A DNA stretch of 64,000 nucleotides, taken from the NCBI RefSeq assembly GCF_001457455.1, contig NZ_LN831026.1:1364001-1428000 (forward strand). Reading direction: 5' to 3'. Each line of letters starts with the position of its first letter. The first letter of the stretch is position 1. The translations under genes were made by a program, and so were the position numbers. Origin of the DNA: Corynebacterium diphtheriae. GTDB lineage: Bacteria; Actinomycetota; Actinomycetes; Mycobacteriales; Mycobacteriaceae. Positions 44,973 through 55,187 of this stretch are shown one piece after another. The notes beneath the pieces were generated by a model. It was not told the DNA's origin, did no database searches, and saw only the letters and a program-made list of their open reading frames with translations.

Positions 44973-46880
44973 CTATTCCTTGTCTAAAAGGTAAAGAGAT
45001 TCTGCAGCTGCGATAATTTGAGTCTTTATACCTCGAGGAGATAACCCCACAGCATCAAGTAGTTGATTCCTACTTTGATGCTCAGGGAATATCTCAGGAA
45101 ATGCCAAATTTCGAACTGGTACATCTATTTCAGAGGCATTAAGCGCCTCATTAATCATCGCGCCCACTCCGCCATGAATGATTCCATCTTCGACAGTTAT
45201 AACAAGATCATGATCTGCTGCTAATCCCACGATTGATGGCGCAACAGGTACTGCCCATCGTGGATCAACCACAGTCACATTACAACCGCACTCTTCAATG
45301 TCGGACACGATTTCCATAACAGATGAAACGAGAGAACCAACCGCAACGACCAAAATGCTCGGTGTCGAGTCTTCATGATCAGAATCGGAATAATGCAATA
45401 GTTCCGCACCATCGTCGAAACGCTGCTGTGCACTCAGCCGAGACGGCAGCTCTCCCTTAGGGAACCTCACAACAGTTGGAGAGTCAATAGTAAGTGCTTC
45501 AGCGAACAGCTCCTTAAGATTCTCATCGTCACGCGGTGCCGCAATTCGGATACCTGGTACGATCCCTGCTACTGCAAAATCCCAAACGCCATTGTGACTT
45601 GCACCATCGGAGCCGGTAACTCCCGCACGATCCAGAACGATCGTAACCGGAAGATTGAGCAAACCGACATCCATGAGTAATTGATCAAATGCTCTATTGA
45701 GAAATGTCGAATAGATAGCAACGACTGGATGGAGACCGCCTAGCGCCAAACCGGCTGCAGATGTCATAGCATGTTGCTCTGCGATTCCAACGTCAAACAA
45801 TCGATCAGGGAATTTCTCACCGAAGGCAGAAAGCCCTGTCGGTCCAGCCATGGCAGCCGTGATAGCAACAATATCTTTGCGCGTCTCTCCAGCTTTTACA
45901 AGCTCTTTACTAAAAACTGATGTCCATCCGGGGCTCTTGGTGCCCACTGGTTCACCGGTCTTCGGATTGATAACACCCGTCGAGTGCATCAATTCAGCTA
46001 CGTCATTTTCAGCAGGGGCATATCCTTTGCCCTTTTCTGTCACCACATGAACAATCAGAGGACCTTTATGATCTCGGCCATAGCGTAACGCGGCCTCTAC
46101 AGCTTTCGTATTATGTCCATTAACTGGACCAATATACTTCATGCCCAATTCTGGGAACATCTCTGTAGGTATGACACTTGACTTAACGCCTTCTTTAAAA
46201 GCATGAAGAGCTTCAAATGTCCGCTCGCCTACCCATCCTAAGGATTTGAGAGTAGTTTTACCTTGCTCCATCACGCGGTCATAGCTTGGTTTCATCCGAA
46301 GCGCCGCTAAATTATCCGCAAAACCGCCAATGGTCGGCGAATAGCTTCGCCCATTGTCATTGACGACCACAACAACATTGCGCTCGGTCCCAGTTGCAAT
46401 ATTGTTTAAGGCCTCCCAACACATACCACCAGTTAGAGCGCCATCACCGACGACTGCAACCACGTTTCGAGCTTTTTCGCCTTTTAGTTGGAAAGCCTTC
46501 GCTAATCCATCCGCATACGATAACGAAGCTGACGCATGCGATGATTCAGTCCAATCATGGTTGCTTTCAGCGCGAGAAGTGTATCCAGACAATCCATCTT
46601 TTTGGCGAAGGGTATCGAAAGCTCCTGCACGACCTGTCAAAATCTTATGAACGTAGGACTGGTGCGAGGTATCAAAAATGATGGGATCACTTGGTGAAGA
46701 AAACACACGATGTATCGCAAGTGTCAGCTCGACCACCCCAAGGTTCGGACCTAAGTGGCCTCCAGTCGCCGAAACCTTTTCCACTAAAAATTCGCGGATC
46801 TCGCTCGCTAATGTATCTAATTGTTCGTAGCTTAAAGTTTTGACATCGGCAGGTGACGAGATGTGTTCAAGAATGCTCAT
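44973..46880 (-). CDS. dxs: 1-deoxy-D-xylulose-5-phosphate synthase
   Basis: The protein of about 635 residues is a thiamine-diphosphate enzyme of the MEP isoprenoid pathway, condensing pyruvate and glyceraldehyde-3-phosphate. Visible blocks are [35 protein letters not shown], the ThDP-binding [18 protein letters not shown] to [15 protein letters not shown], and the transketolase central domain with [17 protein letters not shown] and [18 protein letters not shown] 46880 (MSILEHIS) matches the usual start; ATG 46904 upstream is possible. RBS support is weak for both, so a leaderless start cannot be excluded. Confidence 0.96.
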   Translation of the reverse strand: MSILEHISSPADVKTLSYEQLDTLASEIREFLVEKVSATGGHLGPNLGVVELTLAIHRVFSSPSDPIIFDTSHQSYVHKILTGRAGAFDTLRQKDGLSGYTSRAESNHDWTESSHASASLSYADGLAKAFQLKGEKARNVVAVVGDGALTGGMCWEALNNIATGTERNVVVVVNDNGRSYSPTIGGFADNLAALRMKPSYDRVMEQGKTTLKSLGWVGERTFEALHAFKEGVKSSVIPTEMFPELGMKYIGPVNGHNTKAVEAALRYGRDHKGPLIVHVVTEKGKGYAPAENDVAELMHSTGVINPKTGEPVGTKSPGWTSVFSKELVKAGETRKDIVAITAAMAGPTGLSAFGEKFPDRLFDVGIAEQHAMTSAAGLALGGLHPVVAIYSTFLNRAFDQLLMDVGLLNLPVTIVLDRAGVTGSDGASHNGVWDFAVAGIVPGIRIAAPRDDENLKELFAEALTIDSPTVVRFPKGELPSRLSAQQRFDDGAELLHYSDSDHEDSTPSILVVAVGSLVSSVMEIVSDIEECGCNVTVVDPRWAVPVAPSIVGLAADHDLVITVEDGIIHGGVGAMINEALNASEIDVPVRNLAFPEIFPEHQSRNQLLDAVGLSPRGIKTQIIAAAESLYLLDKE

Positions 46881-47091
46881 GCGCGTTGAGTTGCACCCTT
46901 TCATAAAAATACTGGCGGTTTACAGATCAGGCACAGACTCAACTGCGCGAAAGTCCAACAGCTTTGACTACGATTGCCTTGCTATGCAAAAGACAACAGA
47001 AAGATCAAAGATATCGAATAAAGTCTTGACAACAAGTGTACTCTGCGTAACGCACTGCCAAGACTCTAGCAGCAAAGTCCCTCTAATCTAA

Positions 47092-48354
47092 TTAGTTTTT
47101 CTTTGTTAATAAACCGATGGTTTCGCAGTGATGCGTACCGGGAAACGCATCGAATACACGAAGTTTTTCCAAAATAAAACCGTTTCGGCTCCATTCGGCG
47201 ATGTCACGAGCAAACGTGGCAGGGTCACAACCGATGTGTATTGCAGCCTGTGGTCCCGATTGTGCAATAGCTCGTACTGTTTCAGCACCAGCACCTACTC
47301 GAGGTGGATCTAATACAACGAGGGTAGGGGCAGGCAGTTGATTCATGGCCCGCTCAACTGTTTCTGTATGGAAAACTATTTTTTGATCCTCCACCAGTTG
47401 AGAAAGAGCTCGTTTGCCAGCCAAAACTGCAGCCGGCGCACTTTCTACACAATGGACAACACCATGATTATCAACTGCAGATAAAATCGCCGAAGCAAAA
47501 GAACCACATCCGCCATAGAGATCCCACGCAACCAGTGACGAATCTGTATTCCGAATTATTAGAGATCCAAACCATTCCCGAATAGTGTCTGCATATACTT
47601 GAGCCGCATCTTTGTGAGATTGCCAAAATCCAGTAGCAGGGAGTTCAAATGTGACGCCATCAACAACTTGGGAAACTTTGCCGGTACCCTCTACAACTTT
47701 TACCATCGACTCGGTACGTTTACCGCGGGGCGCTGGTTGAGTCTCAACGACAGTGCGCTGACCGAGATCATCACAAACAACTACTACTTGAGATCCTGGA
47801 GTAAAACGTAATACGTTCTGTTCCGCACCTACTATGCCATCAAGCAACCCCATTACGCCTTGACTACATGGCACTCCTGAAACGACTTCACGTGACTGGC
47901 TAGCAAATCCTCCTGCTCTGCCCTGAGCATCAACACCTAAACGCATGCGGGTTCGCCACTGAGTAGGAGAACCGAATGATACAACTTCACATGTTGGAGG
48001 CTGGGAGACCTTTCCGAGTCTCTCCAATTGTTCAAGAACTAAATCAGCTTTGTACCGGCCCTCAATTTCTGGATCCAACTCACCAAAATCACAGCAGCCA
48101 GCACCATTCGCAGCAGCTAGGCATCGTTGCTGCATTCGAAGTGGTGAAGGCATTTCGATCGACGCGATCGTAGCCCGAGCAAACTTCTTTTTCACATGAG
48201 TGATATTTGCACTGAGCCGATCCCCTGGGAAGGCGCTTTTTACGAATATTACTCGTCCATCGTATTTAGCAATTCCCTGTCCGCCATGTGCAGCATTAAG
48301 AATTTCAACATTTATAACGCTTCCGCGTTCAATGTCTTGCTGGTCTTTTGTCAT
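47092..48354 (-). CDS. TRAM-domain class I SAM-dependent RNA methyltransferase (TrmA/RlmD family)
   Basis: The 420-residue protein has an N-terminal TRAM RNA-binding domain (about 8-65: GQGIAKYDGRVIFVKSAFPG) and Cys residues in CLAAANGAGCCDFG that fit an iron-sulfur-type cluster. The SAM-binding VAWDLYGGCGSFASAIL and the catalytic motifs LDPPRVGAG and HIGCDPATFARD (nucleophile Cys) are present. It makes m5U in tRNA or rRNA; which substrate cannot be told by eye. It matches Rv2689c in gene order near dxs. Confidence 0.92.
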   Translation of the reverse strand: MTKDQQDIERGSVINVEILNAAHGGQGIAKYDGRVIFVKSAFPGDRLSANITHVKKKFARATIASIEMPSPLRMQQRCLAAANGAGCCDFGELDPEIEGRYKADLVLEQLERLGKVSQPPTCEVVSFGSPTQWRTRMRLGVDAQGRAGGFASQSREVVSGVPCSQGVMGLLDGIVGAEQNVLRFTPGSQVVVVCDDLGQRTVVETQPAPRGKRTESMVKVVEGTGKVSQVVDGVTFELPATGFWQSHKDAAQVYADTIREWFGSLIIRNTDSSLVAWDLYGGCGSFASAILSAVDNHGVVHCVESAPAAVLAGKRALSQLVEDQKIVFHTETVERAMNQLPAPTLVVLDPPRVGAGAETVRAIAQSGPQAAIHIGCDPATFARDIAEWSRNGFILEKLRVFDAFPGTHHCETIGLLTKKN

Positions 48355-48653
48355 ATCGTTCTTTTTCTTCGTCTAGTGGAGCGGTGGACGTCGAATCTAA
48401 GAAGTCATTGACCGCCTGATTGGCGCGTGTCACCATTTAATACATCAGTTTTGCAACTATTCGGGTAAGAAATTTCGATCAATTTGTAAACGTCTCCTCG
48501 TATCCGAAAGACATCTTGACCGCTAAGAACTTATTCCGCCCCAATAGCTGCCGAGGTTTAACAAGAAAACTCTGCGAAACTTAAATCCCCAGTTATTCGA
48601 TCGTTCTTGGTTTCGCCTGATACGTAATTCACAAACAATATCTAAATTAAGTT
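48355..48653. other. Intergenic region between RNA methyltransferase and DUF3710 genes
   Basis: About 300 A+T-richer bases with no supportable gene. It holds the promoter region of the methyltransferase and the 3' flank of the DUF3710 gene. No strong hairpin or RNA motif recognised. Confidence 0.4.
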
Positions 48654-49391
48654 TTATTCAATTGGAGTTGCTTGCTGTTCAGCTCGCCGCATCATTTCCT
48701 GTTGGACCTGTTCTGCCAATGGTTGTGGCAAAGCTACGGGAAGACTACTTCCCGCCAAAATTGGCTCATTTCCGCGGCGCACAAACGTTCGCGCTACAAC
48801 CTCTCGACCCAATTCAGCCATACGCTCAGCGCTTTCCGATGGCGCTGCCAAAGTAACTCGTAGCATCCATCGAGGTCCATCAACGCCAATAATTCGGATT
48901 ACACCGTTGCCGTCATCGGAGGTTCCTACGATCTCGCGCCCCCACGGTCCTTGTTGGAAATCGACATCAAGATTGTCAGCACGCATTCCTTCAGCGATTT
49001 CTTGGGTTGCGGAGCGCCACTGACCAGGCGCCTTAGGGGCAGCAAACGCTACGGGAGTGATACGACCGAATTGAGTCAAAATATGAAGCATTTTGGGTCC
49101 ATCTGGTCCCATTTCCACTTGGACTTCTGATGTCTTTGGCAAGGGAACAAGAAGTGACCCGAGGTTGAGAATGCCGCCTGCAAAATCGGAGAAATCAAAA
49201 TCCTCAATATTCACGGAATCAGCATCAAAGGGACCAGTTTCCCCTGAAATTGCATCGTGAGTTGGATCAGGTGAATCTGTGTCAGTTTGAGTGACATTTT
49301 TTTGCGTATCGACGCCCTGCTGTACAGCAGCTTCCTCATGATTATTTTCATCATGGTCAGAATCACCATTTTGGCGTTTAAAAGGCCACAT
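48654..49391 (-). CDS. DUF3710 family protein
   Basis: The 245-residue protein begins MWPFKRQNGDSDHDEN with a long acidic disordered stretch (about 7-55). The conserved DUF3710 domain follows: FDFSDFAGGILNLGSLLVPL, SEVQVEMGPDGPKMLHILTQ, PWGREIVGTSDDGNGVIRII and GVDGPRWMLRVTLAAPS. Function unknown; the family sits beside dut throughout actinobacteria (Rv2696c-Rv2697c), as here, 58 bases after the dut stop. Confidence 0.9.
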   Translation of the reverse strand: MWPFKRQNGDSDHDENNHEEAAVQQGVDTQKNVTQTDTDSPDPTHDAISGETGPFDADSVNIEDFDFSDFAGGILNLGSLLVPLPKTSEVQVEMGPDGPKMLHILTQFGRITPVAFAAPKAPGQWRSATQEIAEGMRADNLDVDFQQGPWGREIVGTSDDGNGVIRIIGVDGPRWMLRVTLAAPSESAERMAELGREVVARTFVRRGNEPILAGSSLPVALPQPLAEQVQQEMMRRAEQQATPIE

Positions 49392-49449
49392 AATTACTCC
49401 GTTGGTTGATTGTTAAAGAAGTTTTGGTGTTGCTTCACAGATTCTAGTC

Positions 49450-49908
49450 TCAGTTAACTCCAGTAGAGCCGTAACCGTTGACACCACGCTCGGTTTCTGA
49501 CAATGTTTCAACTTCGCAGAAATCAACCAGCTCAACTTTTTGCACCAGTAATTGTGCAATCCTTTCCCCTCGCTCAATACGGATGGGAGTAGTGGGATCC
49601 AAATTAATCAGGCAAACTTTAATCTCACCGCGATAATCAGCATCGATAGTACCTGGGGTATTGACGATACTCAGGCCCTCTTTCAAAGCACGACCAGAAC
49701 GAGGGTGAATAAGACCAACAGTACCTATTGGCAGTGCAATCGCTATGCCGGTTCCGACAAGAATCCGATGTCCTGGTTCGATTGTGACGCTTTCAGCCGA
49801 AAATAGATCAGCGCCGGCGTCACCGCGATGCTTGCGAACCGGCAGCGGAAGCTCAGGGTCTAAGCGTTGAATTGCCACCATGCTTGGCTTTTCCTGGTCG
49901 TTTTCCAT
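49450..49908 (-). CDS. dut: Deoxyuridine 5'-triphosphate nucleotidohydrolase
   Basis: The 152-residue trimeric dUTPase has all five motifs: [19 protein letters not shown] (1), [14 protein letters not shown] (2), [20 protein letters not shown] (3), [12 protein letters not shown] (4) and [10 protein letters not shown] (5). It hydrolyses dUTP to dUMP, limiting uracil in DNA and feeding dTMP synthesis. ATG 49908 has AAGGAAG upstream. Divergent from the DUF3093 gene. Confidence 0.96.
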   Translation of the reverse strand: MENDQEKPSMVAIQRLDPELPLPVRKHRGDAGADLFSAESVTIEPGHRILVGTGIAIALPIGTVGLIHPRSGRALKEGLSIVNTPGTIDADYRGEIKVCLINLDPTTPIRIERGERIAQLLVQKVELVDFCEVETLSETERGVNGYGSTGVN

Positions 49909-50050
49909 TCGGTATCTTCCTTACGTTCAGCTCGAGCAGTCGAACTTTAACTAATACGAGTTATGACGAACTATCAAGATAACAAAGGTTGCTTCTAAGT
50001 TCAGAAAGTGTCGTTGGCTATTGTTGCCAGCATAAGTAGACTATCGAGTT

Positions 50051-50563
50051 GTGACTTCCCAAAATTCTAGTGCTGGATCGACTGCAGATACATCGGTTAT
50101 TTATTCCGAAAAACAATGGGTTCCATGGCACTGGTGGTTACTCGGCGCATTCGTTGTAGCGCTAATTACTGCACAACTTGCTATGAACCGTTCCGCATTG
50201 TGGCTGTATGCCCCTGCAGTCCTTCTTACAGCAGTGGCCGTATGGGTATTGTTGTCGCTTTCCAAGACCAGAATTGCAGTCGAAGTTGATCCAGATGGTA
50301 CCCGTTGGTTGGTTGCTGGCGATGCAAATCTACCTGATTCGGTAGTTTCGCGATCGATGATGGTCCCCGCGACTGCAAAAAGAAATGCCATGGGGCGCCA
50401 ACTAGACCCCAGCGCTTTTGTGGTCTCACATGAATGGGTACCTGAGATGGTGATGCTGGTCCTAAATGATGATGACGACCCTACGCCCTATTGGCTCGTT
50501 TCTTCCAAGGACCCCGAAACACTACTTCACGCATTTTTGCCACATCAACATCCATCTCGATAA
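50051..50563 (+). CDS. DUF3093 family membrane protein
   Basis: The 170-residue product has two adjacent membrane segments (about 24-43 and 48-70) and a C-terminal soluble part with TRIAVEVDPDGTRWLVAGDA, VPEMVMLVLNDDDDPTPYWL and VSSKDPETLLHAF. These fit the actinobacterial DUF3093 family (mycobacterial Rv2698). Function unknown. Start GTG 50051; divergent from dut and convergent with the DUF4193 gene, the standard arrangement. Confidence 0.88.
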   Translation: MTSQNSSAGSTADTSVIYSEKQWVPWHWWLLGAFVVALITAQLAMNRSALWLYAPAVLLTAVAVWVLLSLSKTRIAVEVDPDGTRWLVAGDANLPDSVVSRSMMVPATAKRNAMGRQLDPSAFVVSHEWVPEMVMLVLNDDDDPTPYWLVSSKDPETLLHAFLPHQHPSR

Positions 50564-50565
50564 CA

Positions 50566-50597
50566 AAAATGGAGCTGCATAAAAGCAGCTCCATTTT
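50566..50597. terminator. Bidirectional terminator
   Basis: Perfect 13-base stem AAAATGGAGCTGC / GCAGCTCCATTTT with loop ATAAAA. It lies between the convergent stops of the DUF3093 and DUF4193 genes, with A and T runs serving both directions. Confidence 0.88.
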
Positions 50598-50598
50598 G

Positions 50599-50892
50599 CT
50601 ATGCGCAGTCTTTACACACAACAGACCCATCATCTTCTACATGATCGATCCGATTATTACGCTGGACGAGGAAACACTCAGAGCACGTGAATTCATCTGC
50701 TTGGCGAGGAATCACGGTGACATTGAGTTCTTCACCGCTAAGATCAACCGCAGGCAATTCAAAAGGCTCGACGATCTCTCCATCGTCGTCCATATCGTTT
50801 TTGTTAGATTCCGCGGCTTTTAGTCCTTCGAGAGAATCAGATTCCATCTCATCTTCTTCTCGACGACGAGGTGCATCATAATCAGTGGCCAT
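50599..50892 (-). CDS. DUF4193 family zinc-ribbon-like protein
   Basis: The 97-residue acidic protein begins MATDYDAPRRREEDEMESDS. Its C-terminal half contains CSECFLVQRNNRI and CKDCA, two Cys pairs that look like a small zinc ribbon. This is the actinobacterial DUF4193 family, also called dUTPase-neighbour in mycobacteria (Rv2699c). Function unknown; related small acidic proteins may act on transcription. Upstream AAGGATGAG gives a good ribosome site for ATG 50892. Confidence 0.88.
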   Translation of the reverse strand: MATDYDAPRRREEDEMESDSLEGLKAAESNKNDMDDDGEIVEPFELPAVDLSGEELNVTVIPRQADEFTCSECFLVQRNNRIDHVEDDGSVVCKDCA

Positions 50893-51084
50893 GGGGCACT
50901 CATCCTTATACGTTGTGTCAGGAAAAAGCGATCAAAGCATTGTTAATAAGGGGGCTGGCTCGATCGCTTTTGTGGCTTTCTTCGAGGCGCATATTAAGTG
51001 AGTTTTTGGGGATTGTCACCTCCACGATCCATGTGTCGCCAGTGGGGGTAGCAAAGCCACAAACGCAATCGTTCGCAGAACCTT
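50893..51084. other. Intergenic region between inositol phosphatase and DUF4193 genes
   Basis: On the minus strand a frame ending at about 50930 reads VEVTIPKNSLNMRLEESHKS to NNALIAFS but has only GTG starts and no ribosome site. The rest is promoter space for the DUF4193 gene. Not annotated as a gene. Confidence 0.35.
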
Positions 51085-51969
51085 TTATTTCCGCATGTCA
51101 AATGGATAAAATTGCAGTTCAAGTTCACGAAATATTGGCGATGAACTAGCCAAAAGTAGTGCCCCCGCCGAAGAAGCCAATTTAAGCTCTGGCTGCTTTA
51201 TTTTGGCACCCGCTTCTTGAGCGATTAACGCACCCGCAGCAAAATCCCAAGCATTAAGGCCGTGTTCGTAGTATCCATCAAAACACCCTTCAGCCACAGC
51301 GCAAAGATCCAAAGCAGCACTACCAAATCTGCGTATGTCTCTCACGTTGGGCAAAAGACTAACCAGTAACTTAGCTTGATCTTCTCGACGCGGAGAAGAG
51401 TACGAAAATCCGGTAGCGATCAAGGCGTGTTGTAGATCTGAACACTTTGAAGCCTCAATGGATTTGAGCGCATCAGAATAACTCCTCAAAACGAAAGCTC
51501 CGCTACCACATGCCGCAACATAAAGATCGCTAGTTGCAACATTAATCACAGCGCCTGCCACGACGTTCTCGCCTATACACGCCGCAACCGAAACCGCGTA
51601 TTGCGGAATTCCATAGATAAAATTCACGGTCCCATCAATAGGATCAACTATCCATGTTATTCCAGTGCTGCTTGAAGATTCTGCTCCTTCTTCCCCTAAC
51701 AACCCATCACCTGGTCGCAAGTGTGACAATGCATCAGCGATAAAATGCTCAGCAGCCTTATCAACGATCGTGACGGGATCTACATCAGATGATTTCGTTT
51801 CCATTCCGGCGGTAACGTCGCCAAGCTCTCTCATTGTGCGCCTAATGTGATCTGATGCCTGACACGCCACTTCTGCCGCTATCGCTGCCAATTCTGCATA
51901 CTCACGTAAAGAATCCACTCTTACAGAGAGTTGCTCCACTATGTGTTCTTTCAAGCCTGTTTTAGCCAT
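51085..51969 (-). CDS. suhB: Inositol monophosphatase family protein
   Basis: The 294-residue protein carries the two IMPase metal motifs: GLLGEEGAESSSSTGITWIV followed by DPIDGTVNF (Asp-Pro-Ile-Asp-Gly-Thr), and the C-terminal GLNAWDFAAGALIAQEAGAK (Trp-Asp). It dephosphorylates inositol phosphate or related sugars, supplying inositol for phosphatidylinositol lipids and mycothiol. It corresponds to Rv2701c, again next to ppgK. It is divergent from ppgK. Confidence 0.92.
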   Translation of the reverse strand: MAKTGLKEHIVEQLSVRVDSLREYAELAAIAAEVACQASDHIRRTMRELGDVTAGMETKSSDVDPVTIVDKAAEHFIADALSHLRPGDGLLGEEGAESSSSTGITWIVDPIDGTVNFIYGIPQYAVSVAACIGENVVAGAVINVATSDLYVAACGSGAFVLRSYSDALKSIEASKCSDLQHALIATGFSYSSPRREDQAKLLVSLLPNVRDIRRFGSAALDLCAVAEGCFDGYYEHGLNAWDFAAGALIAQEAGAKIKQPELKLASSAGALLLASSSPIFRELELQFYPFDMRK

Positions 51970-52120
51970 GTGTTACTCCCCGAAAATTTCGCAAATTGGA
52001 ATTTGAATCCACGGTTGGCATACCTCATGTATAGCTTCACAGAGTTCAAAAATATGTCGCTGATCTCAAAGGCGATTTGTACACCACTTTGTAAGAAAGA
52101 ACTACTACTAGTTCAGTAGA

Positions 52121-52882
52121 ATGATCCGCATGGAAAACATCGGATTCGGTATCGACGTTGGCGGCTCTGGTATCAAGGGAGCGCGCGTGAATCTAGACAC
52201 AGGAGAATTTGTAGGAGATCGTATCAAGATTCTTACTCCTAAACCTGCAACCCCCGATGCAGTCGCCGAAACAATCAAACGCATCCTCGATCAAGCCGAA
52301 TGGGAAGGGCCTGTCGGCATTACTCTACCTTCCGTCATTCACGAACAACGAGCCCTCACCGCCGCCAATATCGACCCATCGTGGATTGATGTAGACGTAA
52401 ATGAGCTATTTGCTCGGCACTTAGGCGACACCGAAGTTTCGGTTCTCAATGACGCCGACGCTGCGGGATTGGCAGAAGCCCAATTTGGCGATCCCATTGC
52501 ACGTGAAGGAAGTGTAATCCTTCTAACCTTTGGTACAGGTATAGGTTCAGCATTCTTAGTCAACGGTACGTTGTTTCCCAACACTGAACTGGGCCACATG
52601 CTTGTAGATGGCGAAGAAGCAGAAAAAATCGCATCGTCTGCAGCCAAAGATCGCGATGAAATTGGATACGGAAAGTGGGCTAAGCGCGTATCGAAGGTGC
52701 TCAACGAATATGAGCGGCTCTTTTGGCCATCAGCTTTTATCGTCGGTGGTGGCATCTCCCGTAAAGCTGAAAAGTGGGTACCTCGTCTCACCGTTAACAC
52801 CAAGGTTGTCCCAGCCCAGCTAAGAAACACCGCTGGAATCGTAGGAGCTGCCATGGCAGCATCCCAAAATCTTCACCCCTAA
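52121..52882 (+). CDS. ppgK: Polyphosphate glucokinase (ROK family)
   Basis: The 253-residue protein has the ROK/ASKHA phosphate-1 loop [15 protein letters not shown], the polyphosphate-glucokinase block VGITLPSV and [16 protein letters not shown] (catalytic Asp), then [15 protein letters not shown] and [11 protein letters not shown] (zinc or sugar contacts). It phosphorylates glucose using polyphosphate or ATP. ATG 52121; a second ATG at 52130 is 7 bases after TAGAAT and could be a leaderless start. Matches Rv2702, next to sigA. Confidence 0.94.
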   Translation: MIRMENIGFGIDVGGSGIKGARVNLDTGEFVGDRIKILTPKPATPDAVAETIKRILDQAEWEGPVGITLPSVIHEQRALTAANIDPSWIDVDVNELFARHLGDTEVSVLNDADAAGLAEAQFGDPIAREGSVILLTFGTGIGSAFLVNGTLFPNTELGHMLVDGEEAEKIASSAAKDRDEIGYGKWAKRVSKVLNEYERLFWPSAFIVGGGISRKAEKWVPRLTVNTKVVPAQLRNTAGIVGAAMAASQNLHP

Positions 52883-53274
52883 TTATTCGAAGCAAAGTTA
52901 CGGCTGGAATTTAATGCAATTTTCACCAACCGTCACATAAATAAGCCGTATCGAACTACCCTGTTCCCACAACAGAAGCATTCGATACGGCAAAAATTAC
53001 TGTTTTGTTTTATAATGGCGTTTTGTCTAACTGAGCGTGCTAACACGATCATTAGAGTGCAATCACAGCAACCGAACTGCATGTACGCAATTGTGGGCTA
53101 TGGCGCCATGCCAGAGTCATTTTTGTTATCCCTTAGTTTCATGCAATTCCTCTCAACTAAGAGTAAAACGGTTGTAGCAGTTACACTCGATGATCTTTCA
53201 CAATTCCGTTGAATGCTGATAGCGGATTTGTTCGCACCTGAGTGTAGTTTTAACTTCCAATCGAAAGGGCTTAC
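52883..53274 (+). promoter_or_regulatory. Intergenic region with ppgK terminator and sigA promoter/leader
   Basis: A hairpin (52945-52991, below) is followed at 53011-53016 by TATAAT, a consensus -10. If transcription starts near 53023, the sigA message has a 5' leader of about 250 bases. A 65-codon frame opens at ATG 53015 but overlaps the -10 itself, so it is not likely translated from that promoter. No clear -35 is visible. Confidence 0.5.
52945..52991 (+). terminator. Stem-loop downstream of ppgK
   Basis: Perfect 11-base stem GCCGTATCGAA / TTCGATACGGC with a nested CTGTT/AACAG stem inside its loop, followed by CAAAAATTACTGTTTTGTTTT. A likely terminator for ppgK, just before the sigA -10. 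Confidence 0.7.
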
Positions 53275-54855
53275 GTGGCAGCCACTGAGAATTCAGAATC
53301 TTCCGCAACGGCAACCGCTGAAGGCACAGCGTCTTCAGGACAAGGCTTGGCGAATGCTGGCGAGGCATCCTCTGCCACTGTAAAAAAGGCAGCCAAGAAG
53401 ACCGCTGCCAAGAAAACCGCACGCAAGGTTGCCCGCAAAGTTACTGCAGTTAAAGTAGCTGCAACACCAACAGTAACAAGCTCTGCTGAATCAGCTACAG
53501 CCGAGCCAGCAATTGAGTTGCCTTCATCTGAGCCAGTCAAAAAAGCTGCTAAAAAAACGGCCAAGAAAACGGCTAAGAAGGTCGCTAAAAAGGCAGCAAA
53601 GAAAACTGCCAAGAAAACGACAGCAAAGAAGAGCACTCGCAAATCCGCTAAAAAAGTTGCTGCTCCAGTTCCTGAAGAAGCGACCCAATCCAGCGAAGAG
53701 TCCGAGGACGAGCTCGAATCGCTAGCTGGCGAAGATTCAGATGAAGATTATGATCCGCATCTGGATGAATTTGACGACGACGATGAGATGCACACCGACG
53801 AGCTCGGAGAAGATGACTCTTCCGATGATGATTCAGATGAGGATGAGGGTTCTTCAGTCTGGGATGAGGACGAGTCGGCGGCATTACGTCAGGCACGTAA
53901 AGATGCGGAGCTTTCTGCGTCTGCAGACTCCGTTCGCGCATATTTGAAACAAATCGGCAAGGTAGCCTTGCTGAATGCCGAGCAAGAAGTTTCTTTGGCT
54001 AAGCGTATCGAGGCAGGCCTCTATGCCACTTACCGCATGGAGCAAATGGAAGAAGCGTTTAATAACGGGGATAAGGAAGCAAAACTTACTCCAGCTGTCA
54101 AACGCGACCTTCGTGCAATTGCAAGAGACGGACGCAAAGCCAAAAATCATCTACTAGAAGCAAACCTTCGTCTGGTTGTGTCACTCGCTAAGCGCTATAC
54201 GGGCCGTGGCATGGCGTTCTTGGATTTGATTCAAGAGGGCAACTTGGGTCTTATTCGTGCTGTCGAAAAGTTTGATTACACCAAGGGCTACAAGTTCTCC
54301 ACATACGCTACTTGGTGGATTCGCCAAGCAATCACGCGTGCGATGGCAGATCAGGCCCGCACCATCCGTATCCCGGTACACATGGTCGAAGTCATTAATA
54401 AGCTCGGACGGATTCAACGTGAGCTTCTTCAAGATCTCGGTCGCGAGCCTACCCCTCAAGAACTCGCTAAAGAGATGGATATCACTGAAGAAAAAGTCCT
54501 TGAGATTCAACAGTATGCTCGCGAGCCTATTTCTTTGGATCAAACCATCGGTGACGAGGGTGATAGTCAGCTCGGAGACTTTATTGAAGATTCTGAAGCT
54601 GTTATTGCAGTTGATGCCGTTTCGTTCACGTTGTTGCAGGATCAACTTCAAGATGTTCTCCATACGCTCTCCGAACGCGAAGCTGGCGTTGTCAAACTCC
54701 GCTTCGGACTTACAGATGGAATGCCAAGGACTTTAGACGAGATTGGCCAGGTCTATGGCGTTACTCGTGAACGTATTCGTCAGATTGAGTCCAAGACGAT
54801 GTCAAAGCTGCGTCACCCATCTCGTTCACAGGTACTCCGAGATTATCTCGATTAA
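53275..54855 (+). CDS. sigA: Primary RNA polymerase sigma factor SigA
   Basis: The 526-residue protein starts at GTG 53275 (AAAGGGCTTAC upstream). Residues about 35-135 are extremely Lys/Ala-rich (repeated [10 protein letters not shown], histone-H1-like), followed by an acidic stretch (about 145-200). The sigma-70 core follows: region 1.2 [20 protein letters not shown], 2.1-2.4 [39 protein letters not shown] and [20 protein letters not shown], region 3 and region 4 ([20 protein letters not shown]). It directs housekeeping transcription. It corresponds to RpoV/SigA Rv2703. Confidence 0.97.
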   Translation: MAATENSESSATATAEGTASSGQGLANAGEASSATVKKAAKKTAAKKTARKVARKVTAVKVAATPTVTSSAESATAEPAIELPSSEPVKKAAKKTAKKTAKKVAKKAAKKTAKKTTAKKSTRKSAKKVAAPVPEEATQSSEESEDELESLAGEDSDEDYDPHLDEFDDDDEMHTDELGEDDSSDDDSDEDEGSSVWDEDESAALRQARKDAELSASADSVRAYLKQIGKVALLNAEQEVSLAKRIEAGLYATYRMEQMEEAFNNGDKEAKLTPAVKRDLRAIARDGRKAKNHLLEANLRLVVSLAKRYTGRGMAFLDLIQEGNLGLIRAVEKFDYTKGYKFSTYATWWIRQAITRAMADQARTIRIPVHMVEVINKLGRIQRELLQDLGREPTPQELAKEMDITEEKVLEIQQYAREPISLDQTIGDEGDSQLGDFIEDSEAVIAVDAVSFTLLQDQLQDVLHTLSEREAGVVKLRFGLTDGMPRTLDEIGQVYGVTRERIRQIESKTMSKLRHPSRSQVLRDYLD

Positions 54856-54941
54856 CACCACACTTGTTCGTTGACGGTGCTCAACGAAACTGCGGAAGCA
54901 AAACTTCTAAAAAGATAATGACCTCTTTACATTTGAAGCTA

Positions 54942-54988
54942 TTGTAGGGGCTTGGGCCGAAATCATTTCGGCCCAAGCCCCTACAATT
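54942..54988 (+). terminator. Strong sigA terminator
   Basis: A perfect 22-base stem (ATTGTAGGGGCTTGGGCCGA.. and complement) with a TCA loop lies 87 bases past the sigA stop, followed by TATTCTTTC. Confidence 0.88.
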
Positions 54989-55063
54989 ATTCTTTCATGC
55001 CTCTCGATCGCTAATGGGTTCCGCTTTCTGTTTCCGATATCGCTGAAAGCTTGTTAGTCACAA

Positions 55064-55120
55064 AAGCTGCTCTTCATAATCCGGTTATGTTAACTCATTC
55101 CAGATTATGAGGAACAGCTT
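55064..55120. repeat. Imperfect 18-base inverted repeat
   Basis: AAGCTGCTCTTCATAATC (55064-55081) and GATTATGAGGAACAGCTT (55103-55120) pair at 16 of 18 positions around a 21-base loop. Neither a T-run nor a known motif accompanies it; it may terminate the DUF4190 gene or be a small element end pair. Confidence 0.6.
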
Positions 55121-55187
55121 GAATTCTACAAAACAGCCCCCTACCGTATTTTCCCAGTTATTGTGAAAAATTGTGAAAATACGACTC

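Larger units (their letters stand above)
54856..55187. other. Intergenic region between sigA and the DUF4190 gene
   Basis: A 332-base gap between convergent genes. It contains a very strong hairpin (54942-54988) and an imperfect 18-base inverted repeat (55064-55120), with no supportable gene. Confidence 0.5.

Noticed and set aside
53015..53212. 65-codon frame in the sigA leader
   Set aside because: Its ATG overlaps the TATAAT -10, so it would not be on the sigA transcript; no recognisable domain.
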